Origin: Pempheris klunzingeri
Taxonomy: Eukaryota; Chordata; Actinopteri; Acropomatiformes; Pempheridae
Length of the DNA stretch: 64,000 nt
Direction: 5' to 3'
Assembly (NCBI RefSeq): GCF_042242105.1
Contig: NC_092012.1
Span: 21,243,543 to 21,307,542 of the forward strand
Under the pieces are notes generated by a model, which searched no databases, had not been told where the DNA came from, and saw only the letters and a list, made by a program, of their open reading frames with translations. A program made the translations under genes and the position numbers. The first letter of the stretch is position 1. The number at the start of each line of letters is the position of its first letter. Below are positions 41,016 through 52,800 of this stretch, in pieces.

Positions 41016-41038
41016 CACACACTGTACACTCATACATG
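40891..41038. repeat. TG/TA compound microsatellite forming a long inverted repeat
   Basis: A (TG)n run, the word GTATGAGTGTAGAGTGTGTG followed by TAC, then about 40 bases of (AT)n, then the mirror-complement GTACACACACACACTGTACA followed by CTCATAC. Outside the AT core the arms 40943-40970 and 41009-41036 pair with only a few mismatches and a small bulge. In the nfatc3 transcript this could fold into a long stem. Confidence 0.8.
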
Positions 41039-41677
41039 TCCCCACCCTTTTAGGAATGACATCCATTTCAAAGTATCAAAAATAGAGTTGTACAGTCTCT
41101 GTTGCTTTTCCATAATGTAAAATGGGAACATCTTGTTCGCTCTTTGGTTGTGACAGAAGAGGACGGCAGCCAGAGTTTACTGTCAATGCTGGTTTTGTTT
41201 CGGTTTTTGTTGACTCAAGTCTTTCAAGCTGCAGAACCAGCTTTATACGCAAAAAAAAGCCACCTTCCTTCTCCCACCCAACCCTCAATGTCCACCCTGC
41301 CCACCCCCCCACCCCCCAAAAAATAAACAAAAAAACTGTAATAGTTACTGACTTATGTCTTAGTCATGGAAAAGAAACTCAACCCAGAACAGCATACAGA
41401 CACACTGACAAACTGGTTTTCAAACAAGAGTTAAGGCATCCTAACAGTTTACAGAGTGACACGATGCTCTCACTATCTGAATGTTCTCTGTGAAATTTAT
41501 AAGCAACATTATTACAAATACTTAATCATCTCCTTTTTCATGTTTAACGTCTACCTCACATTTGCTGCTGTTATAGTTTGCATAGCCTAAGTACATATGT
41601 GCTTCTGTTGTTGAAAATAGGACTTAAAATTCCTGTCTTCTCTACAGCATATTTGGTACAAACACCAACCGTCCAGC

Positions 41678-41746
41678 CACTCACACACTCACACACTCAC
41701 ACTCACACACTCACACACACACTCACACACACACTCACACACACAA
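41678..41746. repeat. ACACTC/CA microsatellite
   Basis: CACTCACACACTCACACACT-type array with units of 6-10 bases in the presumed nfatc3 3'UTR. Simple-sequence repeat. Confidence 0.8.
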
Positions 41747-43817
41747 CTGAACCTATTAAGATGCTTGCACTGAGTCCTTGACAAGGCAGATTGGCTGATG
41801 GACACTCCGGGATGCTGACAGAATCAATTGAGCATCTACAAGTCTACAGTCTACTTCTATAGGCATCAAGGTCTTTTTTGTCTTTTTTTCTCATTTTTAA
41901 AGGCATTAGGCAGAATTTGAATGCATAGCAGAATCATTTTCACCTGGAAACTGACTTCAAACTGTCATAAGCAACACTCCTCAGCTCTCACATGCAGGAG
42001 CATCATTGTCAAGCTTAAGGCAAAAAAAAAAAAAAGTCAATGGAAATCTTCACACGAGAATCTGTCTCCGCCTGATCACGTCCACGTCGTATCCGCCTGG
42101 AAACTGACTGTGTTATTGCTGCCATACAGGCACTGTACGTCTGTCAGAACTGGACGTATTAATGATTGCAGCCTCCTGAAGAGACAACGCACTGGAGACA
42201 ATTAACGAGATTTGATTGTCTTTGATTGTGAACAGCAAACGTTGACTAGGGATGTGGAAGACCCCGCTACATCCAGATGTTCTCTGGAGTGTACATTTTT
42301 ATCTTGTTTATTACAGAAGGGGGGAATGCATAAATGCAACATACAGACATCCCTATGTATAAAATACTTTCAAAGCGGTGTCAGATTATTTCCTGTTACG
42401 TGTCATACCATCGCAGGTATGGTGGCTGTCAGGAGTTAGAAGGCACACGAGGGCTCCTGGGAGAATTGGGGAGTTATTGCATGAGAAGACATTTCAGAGG
42501 CAGAGAGGTCTGTCTCTGTGGCTCTCTAACGTGGAAATAACATCGATCACCTCAGTTCTGAAACCCGCTCATCCCTCATCGGGAATGAAACCATATCCAC
42601 ACGACCCAACCCGCACATCTGTTTCCCAAAAAATATTACAGTCAAACTCAAAGCCAGCTGTGCAAAACAACAACAGAAAAAAAGCTTTCGCTACCATTCA
42701 AAGCTGCTAAGTATCAATAAGGCATTTGTTCAACTTGAAGAAGCTAAGGAGACACGGGAGAGGGAGGACAGGGAGGTGGAAGAGAGAGTTTGGGGGGGGG
42801 GGGTCATGTACAGATATCTACAGGGCTGCAAGGTTACTAAAAGCTGTGGAATGTTGCAGGTTGCAGATCCCAGACGGACGCCAGAGGAGCTCGTCCTCCA
42901 GGAGGGGACAGCGTCATCATCACTAAGCCGTGAGTGAAACACTGCGACCGGACGGGAAAGTTCAGCCACGTCTCCAAATTTTGACTGACTTTTTACTGAG
43001 ACTTGAAAATCTGATCGTTCAGGCTGGCTCAGGTGTAATTTGGTAATCTAATCTTGCAGCTAAGGATTCATTTTTCTACGAGCCTTTCATCTCCAACTTC
43101 GAAGTGGGATCACTTTTACCGTCATCTCACTTCACGTCGTGCTTTCGCTGATGCTCGCTCAGGCACGCCCCGAGTGTTTGGAGCATCCTGGGAGTTTTAG
43201 TATCCTGACGTTTATACAAAATGTTGCCTGAGAAACTCTTCCAAACAGTTTTGAATCTCAGCTCCAGCTTCTCGTGAGAGCTCCGTGCACTCCTGAGTCT
43301 CTTATTGTCGTGTGTCTCAGGACAACTTCATTGAAGAAGGTCGATGCTGGTGGGGGGAGGAGGTGGCAATGACACACGCAGTTCTACTGTCTCCACCACA
43401 GAAAGTTTGTTGGAAAAGTGAGCGCTCCCCGCTGGTGGAGGGCTGGTTGGTCAGGAAGACAGCGGTGCTTTGAAAGGTCAGGCACACACCTGATGAGGAG
43501 GCACGGCTCACATTTTGACGATCTCATGAATTCATTCATTCATAATCCTCATAATCCTGCATCATCTTTCTGTGTGGAGTTGTGTGTCTAAACCTCTAAA
43601 CGAGGGTTTGAAAGAGTTTGAAATGAAATCAGAGAACTGTCCTCTTGTCCTGGTGGTCTAGCAGAGTCTCCTTCTCCTCTCCTCTGACCCTCTTGTCCCA
43701 TATGCAGCGACCAGCATCTGGACCAGCACCTGGACCAGGACCGGGGTCCGGGGTCAGTGTTGGAGCGTGTTAGGAACTGGAGGGGTCCGTGAGCCGAAAG
43801 GCTGCATCAGGGCTGAG

Positions 43818-43894
43818 CTATGACTGGTTATGTGCTGGCGGAGGACCATGGGCGCTGGGGGACTGGGACATGTCTCTGCCGATGATTTCATTCA
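43818..43894 (-). CDS. nfatc3: nfatc3 last coding exon
   Basis: Acceptor CTGTCTTCACAG precedes TGAATGAAATCATCGG on the minus strand. The G left over from the 53964 exon plus TG makes Val, giving [20 protein letters not shown] then AHNQS and a TAG stop at 43818-43820. [10 protein letters not shown] is the conserved NFATC3 C-terminal word; after it the sequence differs from the human tail and is shorter. The preceding intron is about 10 kb. Confidence 0.88.
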
Positions 43895-46800
43895 CTGTGA
43901 AGACAGAGACAGACACAAAAACACTATTAATTCTTGTTCACGATGGAATTTACTGAATTATTTACTGGATGGACGGAGCTCCAGAACCGCTACAACTTTT
44001 TCAAACCACCAGATGTCACTGTGTACGTCGAGTCTGAAGCCCCAAAGCTTCGTGAGGCTTCATCCCGGGAATACAGTTCAGTAGGAGGGCACCTTTGTGG
44101 CCAGCAGAGGGCAATGTTGTTCTGCACTGAGTTCCTCAAACTCAAGCAGCCAACGGCTCAAAGTGGCAGCCCCAAAGTTCACAAAGTCAGGGCTCTGACG
44201 TGAGTTATAATCACTCCTGACAAAACAAATGAGACAAACTATTCCATTCACCAAATGTGCCAGTTCTGACCTTTGCCTGAGTCCAACCAGCACACTGAGT
44301 ATAAACACAATCCAGCATCTGGAAGTCCGTTACTTCACTAGAGTTTTAACTGGGGTTCAGTACTTCTCCTCAGGTCTGCTCATGGGCTTTGTGAGCATGG
44401 CTAAAGGGCAGTGAGACACCGAGCTCAGCGTACCACTCAGACACAGAAGGTTTGCAATAAGTCACTGATAGCTCTCTCTCTGCACTGCAGCCTGTTTTTC
44501 AGCTGGTGCGTGTGATTGTTTTGCATCTGCTGCATCCATTGAGCTTTCACACTGGGACCACAAGAGACACAGCAGGGAGCTAGTAAAAAGTGCAGCCGTG
44601 GAGTAAATCAACAATACTTTGACGTGGTGAGAAAGACGTGAGGACAGGCCGGCGGGAGAGAACGCTTCTGTTTGTTTGGAATTCGCGGAAAATGTGAATG
44701 TGTTTTCTTTTCCACTGTAACAAATGTGCGTGTGGTCAGTTTTTGCTCCGCGACTTCTTCGTGTCATTTCTCTAAGTGTTTTAAAAGTTGCCATGTCAGA
44801 AACACACAAGCGCACAAATCAGACGGGGCAGACTGGTTTGGGAGGGTGCAGAGAGACCTCTGGCCCACAGTGACACTGGGAGGTTTACAAGCAGGCCTGT
44901 CTGCACGACAGTCAGACTGCAGCAGCCCTCCGCTGTCAAATGGTCCATACAGGCCAGAGAAACACATGCATTACTGTAAGTTGTTTTTTTAAACAAGTAT
45001 ATCACAGCGGGTGAGTCAGTCAGTGATGCCGTCATTTCATGAGAAATGAGAAACCATATTTAAATTGACACACACACGCACACATTTAAATGACACACAG
45101 AGCTAAACGAACGCTGTATAATCACATAAATGCATTCATTCCTCATATTGCCTCCCTCTGTTCCTCACACTACAGCTTTAAGTCACTTTTTAAGTCACAC
45201 CTCACCGGCAGCTTGAATTTGGTGCCTCTGTGTTCGTTCTGCTGTTTTATTTGTGTTTTCTGCTGCTTGCTTTTGTGTCTGGCCACCATCACTCACATCA
45301 TCCTGTTAGCGTGGGAGGCTCTTCCTTTCCCATGTCAACCATGTTCACACACAGTCACACTCGCAGCACACTCGTCACCCACGAGACGACACTGTGACTC
45401 TCAGAGCAAACACTCGCAAACATATCGCTGAGGTACAATATACAGCCAGTTGACCAGTTTAGCGATTTCTTCTTTTGTGGCACAATTTCACTGAAATGAA
45501 AAGTGTGATGGAGGACTGCACATCTCCTTTTAAAAGGCCGCGACCTTTCAAAAGTCAAGAGGTGCAGCTGTGCTCAAAATAACCAGCGTCTTACAGCTGT
45601 TACAGGACTGAGAGCAGCTGTATTGATAAAAAGAAAAAGCTTGTCCAAGCTCCACACTGATTTAGTGGAATATAGCAAAAAAAAAACTTTTATATTTCAC
45701 TCCTGACACGTTGAATGCGGAACAAATGCATAAAATAATTTCAATGAATCTGCAATGTATCATGCTACATACACTGCTGCCCATAAAGTTGGAATAATTG
45801 TTCAATACCAACAATTTTGTTAAAGCCTGAATCCACAGTTTGCAAAGGTTAATTGTGGTTTAAGTTTCACTGTGATATGTTTGGAAGAGTTTGATCAATA
45901 AAGTTGAGAAGATATACACTTTATTTATCAAGAATAAATCCCATTGTCATAATCATTTCATGAGAAGAGGTAAAAAACACTTTATTCCATCTTTATGGGC
46001 AACAGTGTTTAAGGCTCTGATTCAAACACCTCAATAATCATATCAGAGTCGATCCCAGAGCATCGGCTCTAATGTTATGTGGTGGAGTCTGTAGCTCTGC
46101 TCACTGACGGGAGCGAATCTGCTGAAACACCACAGGAATATAAGCGATGAAGTGCGAAGTGCGACAGACCGACATCAAGTGGGCGTCTGCAAAAACATAT
46201 CACTTTCCGCTCAACTGATTAGATTGTTGCAGAGGCAAACATTAACCTGTCGACTGTTAGGGCAACTAGCAGAAATCTGAAATGTGAAATCCCATGACAA
46301 CATCAAGCGCAACTTTCGATGATTCCTCTAGATGTGATTCACTCGCTTTTCTCATAAAAATGGTGCCACAGGAGGTTTGCACACGCAGTCAGAAACATTT
46401 GGGGTAGGGCTTTCTCTCCATAGTACACCACTTCATTCGGGGCTGTTTGAAAAAAAATAACTTATTTTTGAAGTGAATTTCCACGTCGGTCTAAAAAACA
46501 ACAACGGAGAGGAGGGCACTACAGCTTAGAGCCAATATTACAAAAACAAAATGGAAGCATAAAACGAACGTCAGTAATCTCAAAAAGTTTCTCTCTGAGG
46601 GAGAAAAACAGGAGGAAGAAAAGTACTCGTAAGGAAACAAGGTTCGTGTTCCTATATCAATACAACAACGTATGCTTCAGATACAATCATTCATATAGAG
46701 ACGGAGCTCCACACATCAATAATCCAGAAGTGAAAGAGAGGTTTGAGTCGCGCCTGTGAGGAGTTTCATATGCTGATGGTGTTTTCTCACATTTACTGGT

Positions 46801-49800
46801 ACTGTTCATGACAGTGCAACAGAAAGCCGGTGATTCAGCGCTGCCTGCCACAGTGAGAATGGCTCAGCCAAAGGGAGATCCTCTGCAGATGACTGGGAGG
46901 GGGGCTCCCTAGTCAAAATATACATCTGCAGTCCCCGGCTAATACTACTACTACTGCTCTCAGGTAGGCCCTCATCAGAAGGATCCTTCCCCCGTGTGCT
47001 AATGGTGTTTAATGTTCAACATGTCTGACATCTGGTGTAGAAAGGGCTCCACAAAAAAAAAGAGCACATAGTAAGTCAGGTCCTCCACTGTTCATTTTCT
47101 ATACACAGCATGATTCCAAATGCTGGTTCACCATCCACCCTGCAGTCATTTCTCAAACTGCCTCCTGTATCGTATGTTCTTATTTGGATATCTGGTCATA
47201 AATGCTCATTTTAATCTTTAGGTCCAAGCTTCTAGTGTCTCAGAGGAACTAAAGGGGAAAGAGGGTTAAACCGTCATAAACAGTCATTTGTTGAGTTGAG
47301 CATCATTGTTCACTAGAAGTGGGCATTAGTCAGAGTGGGGCAGGCCAGGGAGTTCAGATTAAGAACGATATAACCTCCTTTAAAAAAAAATAAACAAATT
47401 TATTGTCAAATCTACATACGCTGGATGAAAGGTTTCCCCTGAAGAAAGTTTCACATCGAGCAGGGGGCCGCTGAGATTGGGTAATCTCTCTTCTCCATTT
47501 CAGAAGTGCATGTAAAAGGAGGTACGTTAAAAAGATTTCCATAATGCAAAACAGAAGTGAAATAGGCAGATGGACATTCAGTACGATAAACATATCTACT
47601 GTCGAAATGGAAAATGGGTAATTATCATAACGCTCTGTGACACATTGAAAAAAAAGTACCCTGACCCATGCTTTAAAAACATCACTCTGGCAGAGCAGCC
47701 TAAGCAAATAACTCGGAGACTGACTGATTCTAGGGGCCAGTAAATGAAGACAACATGCTACAATGGAAAACATTTGTGCAAAGGGAACAGACAGAGGCAA
47801 GACTTGGTTTGAGGGAATATCAAAGCACACAGTTTCCACTTGCAGGGCCCTGTAATGACATGCACACGTCGTCACAAAGCCTCAGGTATGAGAGGAAACG
47901 TAAAGTAGAAATCTACTGAGCGATCACACACACACACAAATGGAAAGAGATGGTCAGTTGGAGGAACTTGAAATCCTCGAGATCTGCCACACATAAAGCT
48001 TTTTCTGCTTGCTGCTCTGTGGTCCTTCTCTGTTTTATCTTAATTTCACTTGTGGAGAATGTGAGTGAGTGGGCGAGGGCGCAGAGTGCACTGGAGAAGC
48101 TCATTTACAATGTCAGTTTCTCAAAGTCACTCATTTGTGTGAATCATCGCTGGATTTCCCATTTGATGTAACGGTAAGTGATTCACAAGACTCCCGCCTT
48201 TGAACTGTTACACAGAATAGTGGCTCCACTCAGCAGATGACCACAGGATGAGGCTTCAGGCAAAGCTGCAAGCCTACTACAAGTTAGTAGAACGTAATGT
48301 AGAACTGATGAACAGGGAGCATGAAGCTAATGAGTCTGTGGTAACGAAAACATAATTACTGTAAAGCCTTTCGTGCAGTTTAATGAGAGGTGGTCAGGAG
48401 CTGCTAACCCATCTAAAATAATAGATATAGCTTTTGGTTCATGTTTCCTGTTCCCACTACAGGAGTAGAGCTGTAAATAACAACTTTCATTACTGGTTTA
48501 TAAATGTTCAACATTTTCTTAAGCCCAAGGTGGTTTTGTCAGCCCAAGATCCAAAGACATTTCATTTACTATCACTTAAGACAAAGAAAAGCAACAAATC
48601 TCCAGCTTGAACAAGCTGAAATAAGTGTTTTGTAATGTCACTTTGAAAAACAGTTGAGGAGCAACAAGAGCACCAAACAGCACAACAAACAAAATCTTGG
48701 CAAAATCTCCATTAAAGGCAGTGCAGCATGAACTAGAGTTAAAAATGTTGCTCTTATCCCCTCTGAGGGATCTCCAGGCTTCCTCTCTAAAGAAAAAGGC
48801 AGCGCTGGCACCATCTCCACACCCGTCTCTAGCATCTGCCCAGACTCCTGCATTACACTCGCTAAGACCTTAATTGTATGGAAAGATGACACAGAAAGTC
48901 CGTTTCCACTTCTTTCAGGGGAAAAGACCAGCAAATGTTTGCCATTGTTTTTAATGAGCAGCAGCAGCATTTGATGGAAATGTATTTTCCTTCCACTGCT
49001 GTTTTTTTCATGCCATGGAATCAAGAATCCTGTGTTATTACTCTGTTATGGTTGGTAAATGGCAGCATGAAGCCTCTGACTAAGATAGTCCCATACACAC
49101 ACATGCATGTGTGGAGCTGCCATTCAGTGCTTTCACTGTGAGTGACTTTGCTTTGCACTGTTGCTGAATGATGGTTGTTATTCTTTCGGGGTATTAAATA
49201 ACAACGAGGCAGGTGTACCTTTACAGTACAAAAAATGGCATTCCAATGATCATTTCAGGCCTTTCCAAAAAAACTAGGAAAATTGAATCAAGCTAATTTA
49301 CAAGAGTAGCCAAACCCAAAGGTCATTTGCAAGTCTAATTTCATGTTTAATTTCATCTGGGATAGAACTGGAGTCGTATTTCTTGCGACCTGACAAAGGT
49401 AAATCCAACATTTACTTCTCCCTAGTCTGGTCAGCCAAATAAAAATCTATATAAAAAAGTATAAAACAGTCTGAAGTATATTTTGGATTGCTCCAGATGT
49501 TGGCCTTTTCATCACTCACTTGTTAAACTAGACTGTGGGCAGAGAGCAGCGGCCCATGGGCTGAGGGAGAATCAGAAGGGCTGGGGTGCTGCTGTTGATT
49601 CTCAGTGGGCAGTGATGACAAGCCTTTCTTGTTACTTGTAGCTACTCATCTGGATGGTAAAGCAATAGTCAGACATATTTACTTTCCTGTCGAGAATCAC
49701 ATGAGAAGAGCAATACCACTCAAAGATCTGTCCATGAAGCATAAGGTCAGGAGCTGGTTAGCTTCACATACAGACTGAGAACTGGGAAACAGCTAGCCTG

Positions 49801-52800
49801 GCTCTCTCCGAGGGTAACAAATCCACCAGCACCTCAAAGACGTATTAATCAACATGATATATCTTCATTGTGTCCAGTCTTCGTGGCAACACCTAAAGCA
49901 GGTTGTGGTTTTACAGAGGGTTGCATTTTGTACTGTTTCTTGGCTAAGAGCAGTTGCTAGGCAACCAGTGGAGACTTCATGAAGCCATGACAGTGAATTT
50001 GTTGCACATCACCCCCTTAAATACCAATGTATCATTTCTAAACTTGAGTCTCGGCTTAAACAAACAAGACAAAGCATGTTAGTGGATTTTGTTCCTTCAG
50101 ACAAAGCCAGGCCACTTTTCTCCACATGTTCAGTCTACCGGCTGTAGCCTCATATTTAATGCACAGACAAAGGTGGTGTTGGTCTCCTCATCTAACTTTG
50201 GGCAAGAAAGCGAATAAGCTAATTGCACAAAATGTCAAGTGACATAAAAGCATCTATAGTATATACATATGTTGCTTAATGTATCTTTCAATTTTGAAAA
50301 TGCAGTTTGCATGTATGCAAGGTGACAGCGATGTAGCCAGATAAATTAAAGGTTTGACTGTGAAATCAAAATGTCAACATGCAAGGAACAAGGGCCCAAT
50401 ATGTAGTGCCTTTTTTCACTTTTTTAGCAACAGCTGCTAGAAGTTTCTCTCCATCTCTGCGCAGTGTGTACCCTTATAAAGATAGAAAAACAGAATAATA
50501 AAAACATACATTTAAAAGATTTTGAGGTTCACTGCCTCATATTTAATTCCATCTCCAGGACAAGTGTGATGCTCCCTGAGTGTATCTGTGTGTTTGCGCT
50601 CGTATCATCTCTGTGTCTGTGTCTCAAGGAGAGCAGGCAGCAGGGCTCAGCCTATTATTAACCCTCAAAGCCATGCTCTCAGTTTGAGGCAGCTGTACGT
50701 TTAGGCAGTGCAGGGCCAACAAAAGACCAGCTTTTGCTATGAACACACCCCACAATAACTGCTTACACACACTGACACGCAGAAAAGCACAAGTGAGCTA
50801 TCTCTTCCCATCCGTGCTCTGTAAACATAGAGGTGGTCATGTGCAGCACAGAGGCTTCAGATTGTGTCACCATGGCGGCTGTAGTGATCACAGGAGGGCC
50901 CATTCTTCGAGCCACCGCTGTGTTTAGGGTGAAGCCAAGCACACAAGTTTACAGGGCTTTGGCAAATCTGGCCGAAGGGCCCACTGAGCAAAGACGGTAC
51001 AGATGAATGAATATGGAAACCTGTCTTTGATAATATTTCATGATGGCAGCACCCAACCTCACCTTGTTCTGTTCCCATGCAGACATCAAGGCAGTAGAAC
51101 TACACTAAGCTGCACTTGTGTCCCATACTGCTTTGTTTAAAAGCTCTTCCGTTGCTTTTCCAGTTCACTGCCATTGTTGACATCTTCTTTTTCAAGCCTT
51201 GCTGTCCGTCTGTTGTAATTTCAAACATGCTATTCTATATTTAGTAGATTATATTTAGTAGTAGATTTTTTATATCTGGATTAAGTCCAGTTTCACTAAA
51301 ACTGCGCTACTTCATTTTGTCAATATGAACTATTTAAAATATATACGGTACATACTGGAGCAAAGCCATTCAATTCTCCACTTTACTTTAATCTCAGATG
51401 CCAAGCACATTTCAGATTGAATGTCTCGGCTGAGTGACCCTGCAGTGGGGTTGGATCCTGACCTTGTCTGTCCATCTGTCTGTCAGTCTGTCTTCTCACC
51501 TCCTGTGTCTCCTGCTTAGCACACACACACACATACAGTTTACTCACACCTCCACAACATCAAACAGATACACACAAACACAATACCCATCTAACACACA
51601 CACACAAACACACACACACACACACACACACACTGCTCAAGCATGCTCTGGTGTGCGTCACAAGGGCCATCTGCTTGCTAACCAGAGCAGTTTTCTACAC
51701 ACTCATATTTGTATTCCCTCTCACACCACTAGTACAAGTCTGTGATATTATTGCCGTAATTTATTCTACATACAATAATTATTCAATATGCAAAATAATG
51801 ATTAAATCGCAGCTTTCTACAGTTCAGAAAACCACTTAAAGACACATTTTCAGCATACAAAGTACAAAGGTGGAGAAAGGTGATGCAACCTCTTTCTCAA
51901 ATGTCTACGGCTTGTGTTTAAGGGCGACGTGTTGTTTTCCTGTTGATCAGAGGTGTGGTTTCTGCTATTCTAAACACATTAATGATGTTAACAGCCACAT
52001 ACACACCTTTAAAATGTCAATTATGCATATATTCCTAACATCCATCATTTACATGCATATGTATATACATGTGCATATTTTACGCTAAATGAAACTGTGT
52101 ATTTTTCACCTCTGAACATCTACACATGTTTTCAGTGGTGCCCACCCTGATCTGTCTGTCTGTCAATCTGGGTGAATTTGGTCTACTTTGGAGAGTGTGC
52201 TGCGACCTCCTAAAACTGAGAGCCGGGTGTAAGCTTCACGTTGCTACTTCACAACATGGCCTACAGAGCTGGGCTGGCACAGAAAGCTATTTTTAGCCAC
52301 AGGCTCAAAGGGAGAGCTTACATTCCCAGCTGAACCGTGTCACTCACAAACTTTTCTCACACTTTTTTTGTGAGAGTGTGTGTGCAGCCAGCTACTTTCA
52401 GAGTGGTTTTGTGTCTGTCTCTACGTATTTGATGGGGTGAGACAGGCTAAACTGGAGTTCGAGTTTTGTGTGAAACATTTTCTGAATAAATAGATTTTAT
52501 GATTGCACACATGCTTCGGCATGTGAGCCTGTAAAACTGAAAGACAGAAAAGAGACAGACAACCTTCATCATAAGGCCTTTTTTCACACAGGTCCCACAT
52601 TTAAATGTGTGTTAGCATGTGTGCATGCATAAGTATTACTTACTGATGGATCAGTGGTTGTTGATCTTTCACACATGACTTATTGACAACGGCCCTGTGT
52701 TAATTAGGCTGACCCTAGCAAGCACACAACATCACACCTCCCTGACACAGCCTCACCAGGGTATTTATTAACCGTAAACCTTTAGGACCCTCATTTGAAT

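Larger units (their letters stand above)
40690..43817 (-). other. nfatc3: nfatc3 3'UTR (about 3 kb)
   Basis: Runs from the nfatc3 stop codon leftward to a poly(A) signal read as AATAAA on the minus strand (TTTATT at 40708-40713). It includes a long TG/TA palindromic microsatellite (40891-41038) and an ACACTC array (41678-41746). A C run at 41301-41319 and G-rich bits near 42788 are also present. No other gene was seen. Extent is inferred from the lack of other signals, not from transcript data. Confidence 0.55.

Noticed and set aside
47354..47875. 173-codon minus-strand open frame in an nfatc3 intron
   Set aside because: AT-rich, with scattered hydrophobic runs, no recognised domain, no flanking splice sites that fit nfatc3 phases, and poly-T sequence inside. 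Probably chance.
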